Part shown: in pieces, positions 63,197 to 64,000 of the stretch
Position numbering within the stretch: the stretch's first letter is position 1
Layout: each line of letters opens with the position of its first letter
Assembly (NCBI GenBank): GCA_964628195.1
Contig: CAZVPF010000008.1
Span: 1-64,000 of the forward strand
Reading direction: 5' to 3'
Source of the DNA: CAZVPF01 sp964628195
Lineage (GTDB): Bacteria > Planctomycetota > Phycisphaerae > Sedimentisphaerales > Anaerohalosphaeraceae
Length of the DNA: 64,000 bases
Made by a program: the position numbers and the translations under genes
Notes under the pieces: generated by a model
What the model saw: the letters and a program-made list of their open reading frames with translations, nothing else
Told to the model about the DNA's origin: nothing
Database searches by the model: none

Positions 63197-64000
63197 TCAG
63201 CAGTCAAGGAATACAATATCTTCTGGCAGGGCGACCTCGACGCGTCTGTTGTCGCCAAGTATTTCGGCGATTTCAGTTGAGTGCTTGCCTGCAAGTCGGC
63301 GCAGCTCTGCGCTTGAAAAATGACTGACTGCTTTAGCGGTATTGTTCAGCCATACCACCTGGCCCGGCCCGAAGTTTCCGCGGACAGTGGTTATCCCCTT
63401 TGCAAGGAGACTCTTTTTGTTTCGCAACGCCTTTTCTGCACCCTGGTCTATCTCGACGGTTCCTGCGGGTTTGCTGTTTAGTATCCAGCGAAGGCGGTTG
63501 CTTAGTTTCCTTCGGGGCATGAATACTGTGCCCACGTCGGCCCCTGACATTATCCGGGCAATGACGTTCCTTACCCGCCCGTCGGCGAGGACCATCCTGC
63601 AGCCCGCGTCGGAAGCTATTCTCGCCGCTTCGAGCTTTGTTTGCATTCCGCCTGTAGCGTGGACGCTGCCTTTGCTGCCTGCGGCTTTTATTAGCTCGTC
63701 GGTTATTTCGTAAACCGAACTGATGCGTTTGGCGTCGGTGTATTTGTGCGGGTTCTTGTCGTACAAACCGTCAATGTCGCTAAGCATAATAAGAAGACCG
63801 GCATCGAGCTTGCTGGCGACCAGAGCGCTTAGCTTGTCGTTGTCGCCGAACGCCGAACCAATTTCCTCGGTTGAAACGCTGTCGTTCTCGTTCATTACAG
63901 GCACAACCCCCAGCTTCAGCAGCGTCTCGACCGCGTTACGAAGATTAAGGTATGTGCTGCGGTGGTTCAGCACCTCGGCGGTCAGCAGCACCTGCGCGAC
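63197..64000 (-). CDS. proB: Glutamate 5-kinase, N-terminus cut by window edge
   Basis: Glutamate 5-kinase makes gamma-glutamyl phosphate, the first step of proline synthesis. The 267 visible residues include the amino-acid-kinase part (VVPVMNENDSV, FGDNDKLSALVASKLDAG, LLIMLSDIDGLYDKNP, GSVHATGGMQTKLEAARIA) and a C-terminal PUA domain (about 190-267; GITTVRGNFGPGQVVWL). The frame stays open through 64000, so roughly 100 N-terminal residues lie outside. No proA is seen downstream. Confidence 0.94.
   Translation of the reverse strand, partial: VAQVLLTAEVLNHRSTYLNLRNAVETLLKLGVVPVMNENDSVSTEEIGSAFGDNDKLSALVASKLDAGLLIMLSDIDGLYDKNPHKYTDAKRISSVYEITDELIKAAGSKGSVHATGGMQTKLEAARIASDAGCRMVLADGRVRNVIARIMSGADVGTVFMPRRKLSNRLRWILNSKPAGTVEIDQGAEKALRNKKSLLAKGITTVRGNFGPGQVVWLNNTAKAVSHFSSAELRRLAGKHSTEIAEILGDNRRVEVALPEDIVFLDC

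Overview
The window looks like chromosomal DNA of a planctomycete, most likely class Phycisphaerae (Sedimentisphaerales-like). This is an inference, not a database result. It rests on a dockerin-like tail of the form D-x-x-D-F-x-x-F-A-x-x-W-L on a secreted protease, on membrane proteins whose C-termini carry a pseudopilin-like 'NDPF ... YSxGxNFxDxGG' signature, on many small lipoproteins, on enlarged ribosomal proteins (L17, S3, L22), and on a GntR/LacI-regulated sugar-metabolism style of genome.

Positions 1-32953 are a nearly unbroken minus-strand block of the transcription and translation machinery. Read 5' to 3' it runs: tRNA-Thr, tuf, rpmG, tRNA-Trp, secE, nusG, rplK, rplA, rplJ, rplL, a hairpin, rpoB, rpoC, rpsL, rpsG, a terminator, fusA, a promoter, then the S10, spc and alpha operons fused from rpsJ to rplQ, a terminator, a HIT-family gene, and a truncated initiator tRNA-Met at the left edge. 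Gene order is classical, with these departures: tuf sits at the head and not after fusA; rpmD (L30) and rpsD (S4) are missing from their usual places; L22 carries an extra 75-residue N-terminal domain that looks like a helix-turn-helix; L17 and S3 carry long low-complexity tails; and S12 has Arg where nearly all bacteria have the streptomycin-critical Lys.

Positions 33-43 kb are accessory. They hold gpsA (possibly leaderless), an AT-rich stretch with two unrecognised small genes, an exported protein, and a probable four-gene minus-strand operon encoding an MFS transporter, a UroD-superfamily (MtaA-like) methyltransferase, a TIM-barrel-like lipoprotein and an exported beta-propeller-like protein. 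I regard this operon as the best candidate for an undescribed uptake and catabolic system.

Positions 43-50 kb hold an orphan response-regulator receiver, a surE - ACT protein - UPF0210 - membrane protein operon, NAD(P)HX epimerase, a membrane-anchored coiled-coil protein with a BRCT-like segment, and a PAC2-family protein. Positions 50-54 kb hold a PadR regulator upstream of two tandem paralogous HAAS-type membrane proteins whose N-terminal coding DNA is almost identical.

Positions 54-64 kb hold an RlmL-like RNA methyltransferase with altered motifs, a GntR/LacI hybrid repressor with a palindrome over its own promoter, mannose-6-phosphate isomerase and a nucleotide-sugar dehydrogenase (a surface-polysaccharide precursor pair), a subtilase-like exported protein lacking the canonical catalytic Asp, a DtxR-family regulator with FeoA and a Cys-rich membrane protein behind a near-perfect iron-box promoter (but no feoB), an orphan cheD, and the 3' part of proB cut by the window edge. 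No rRNA genes, CRISPR arrays or insertion sequences were seen.
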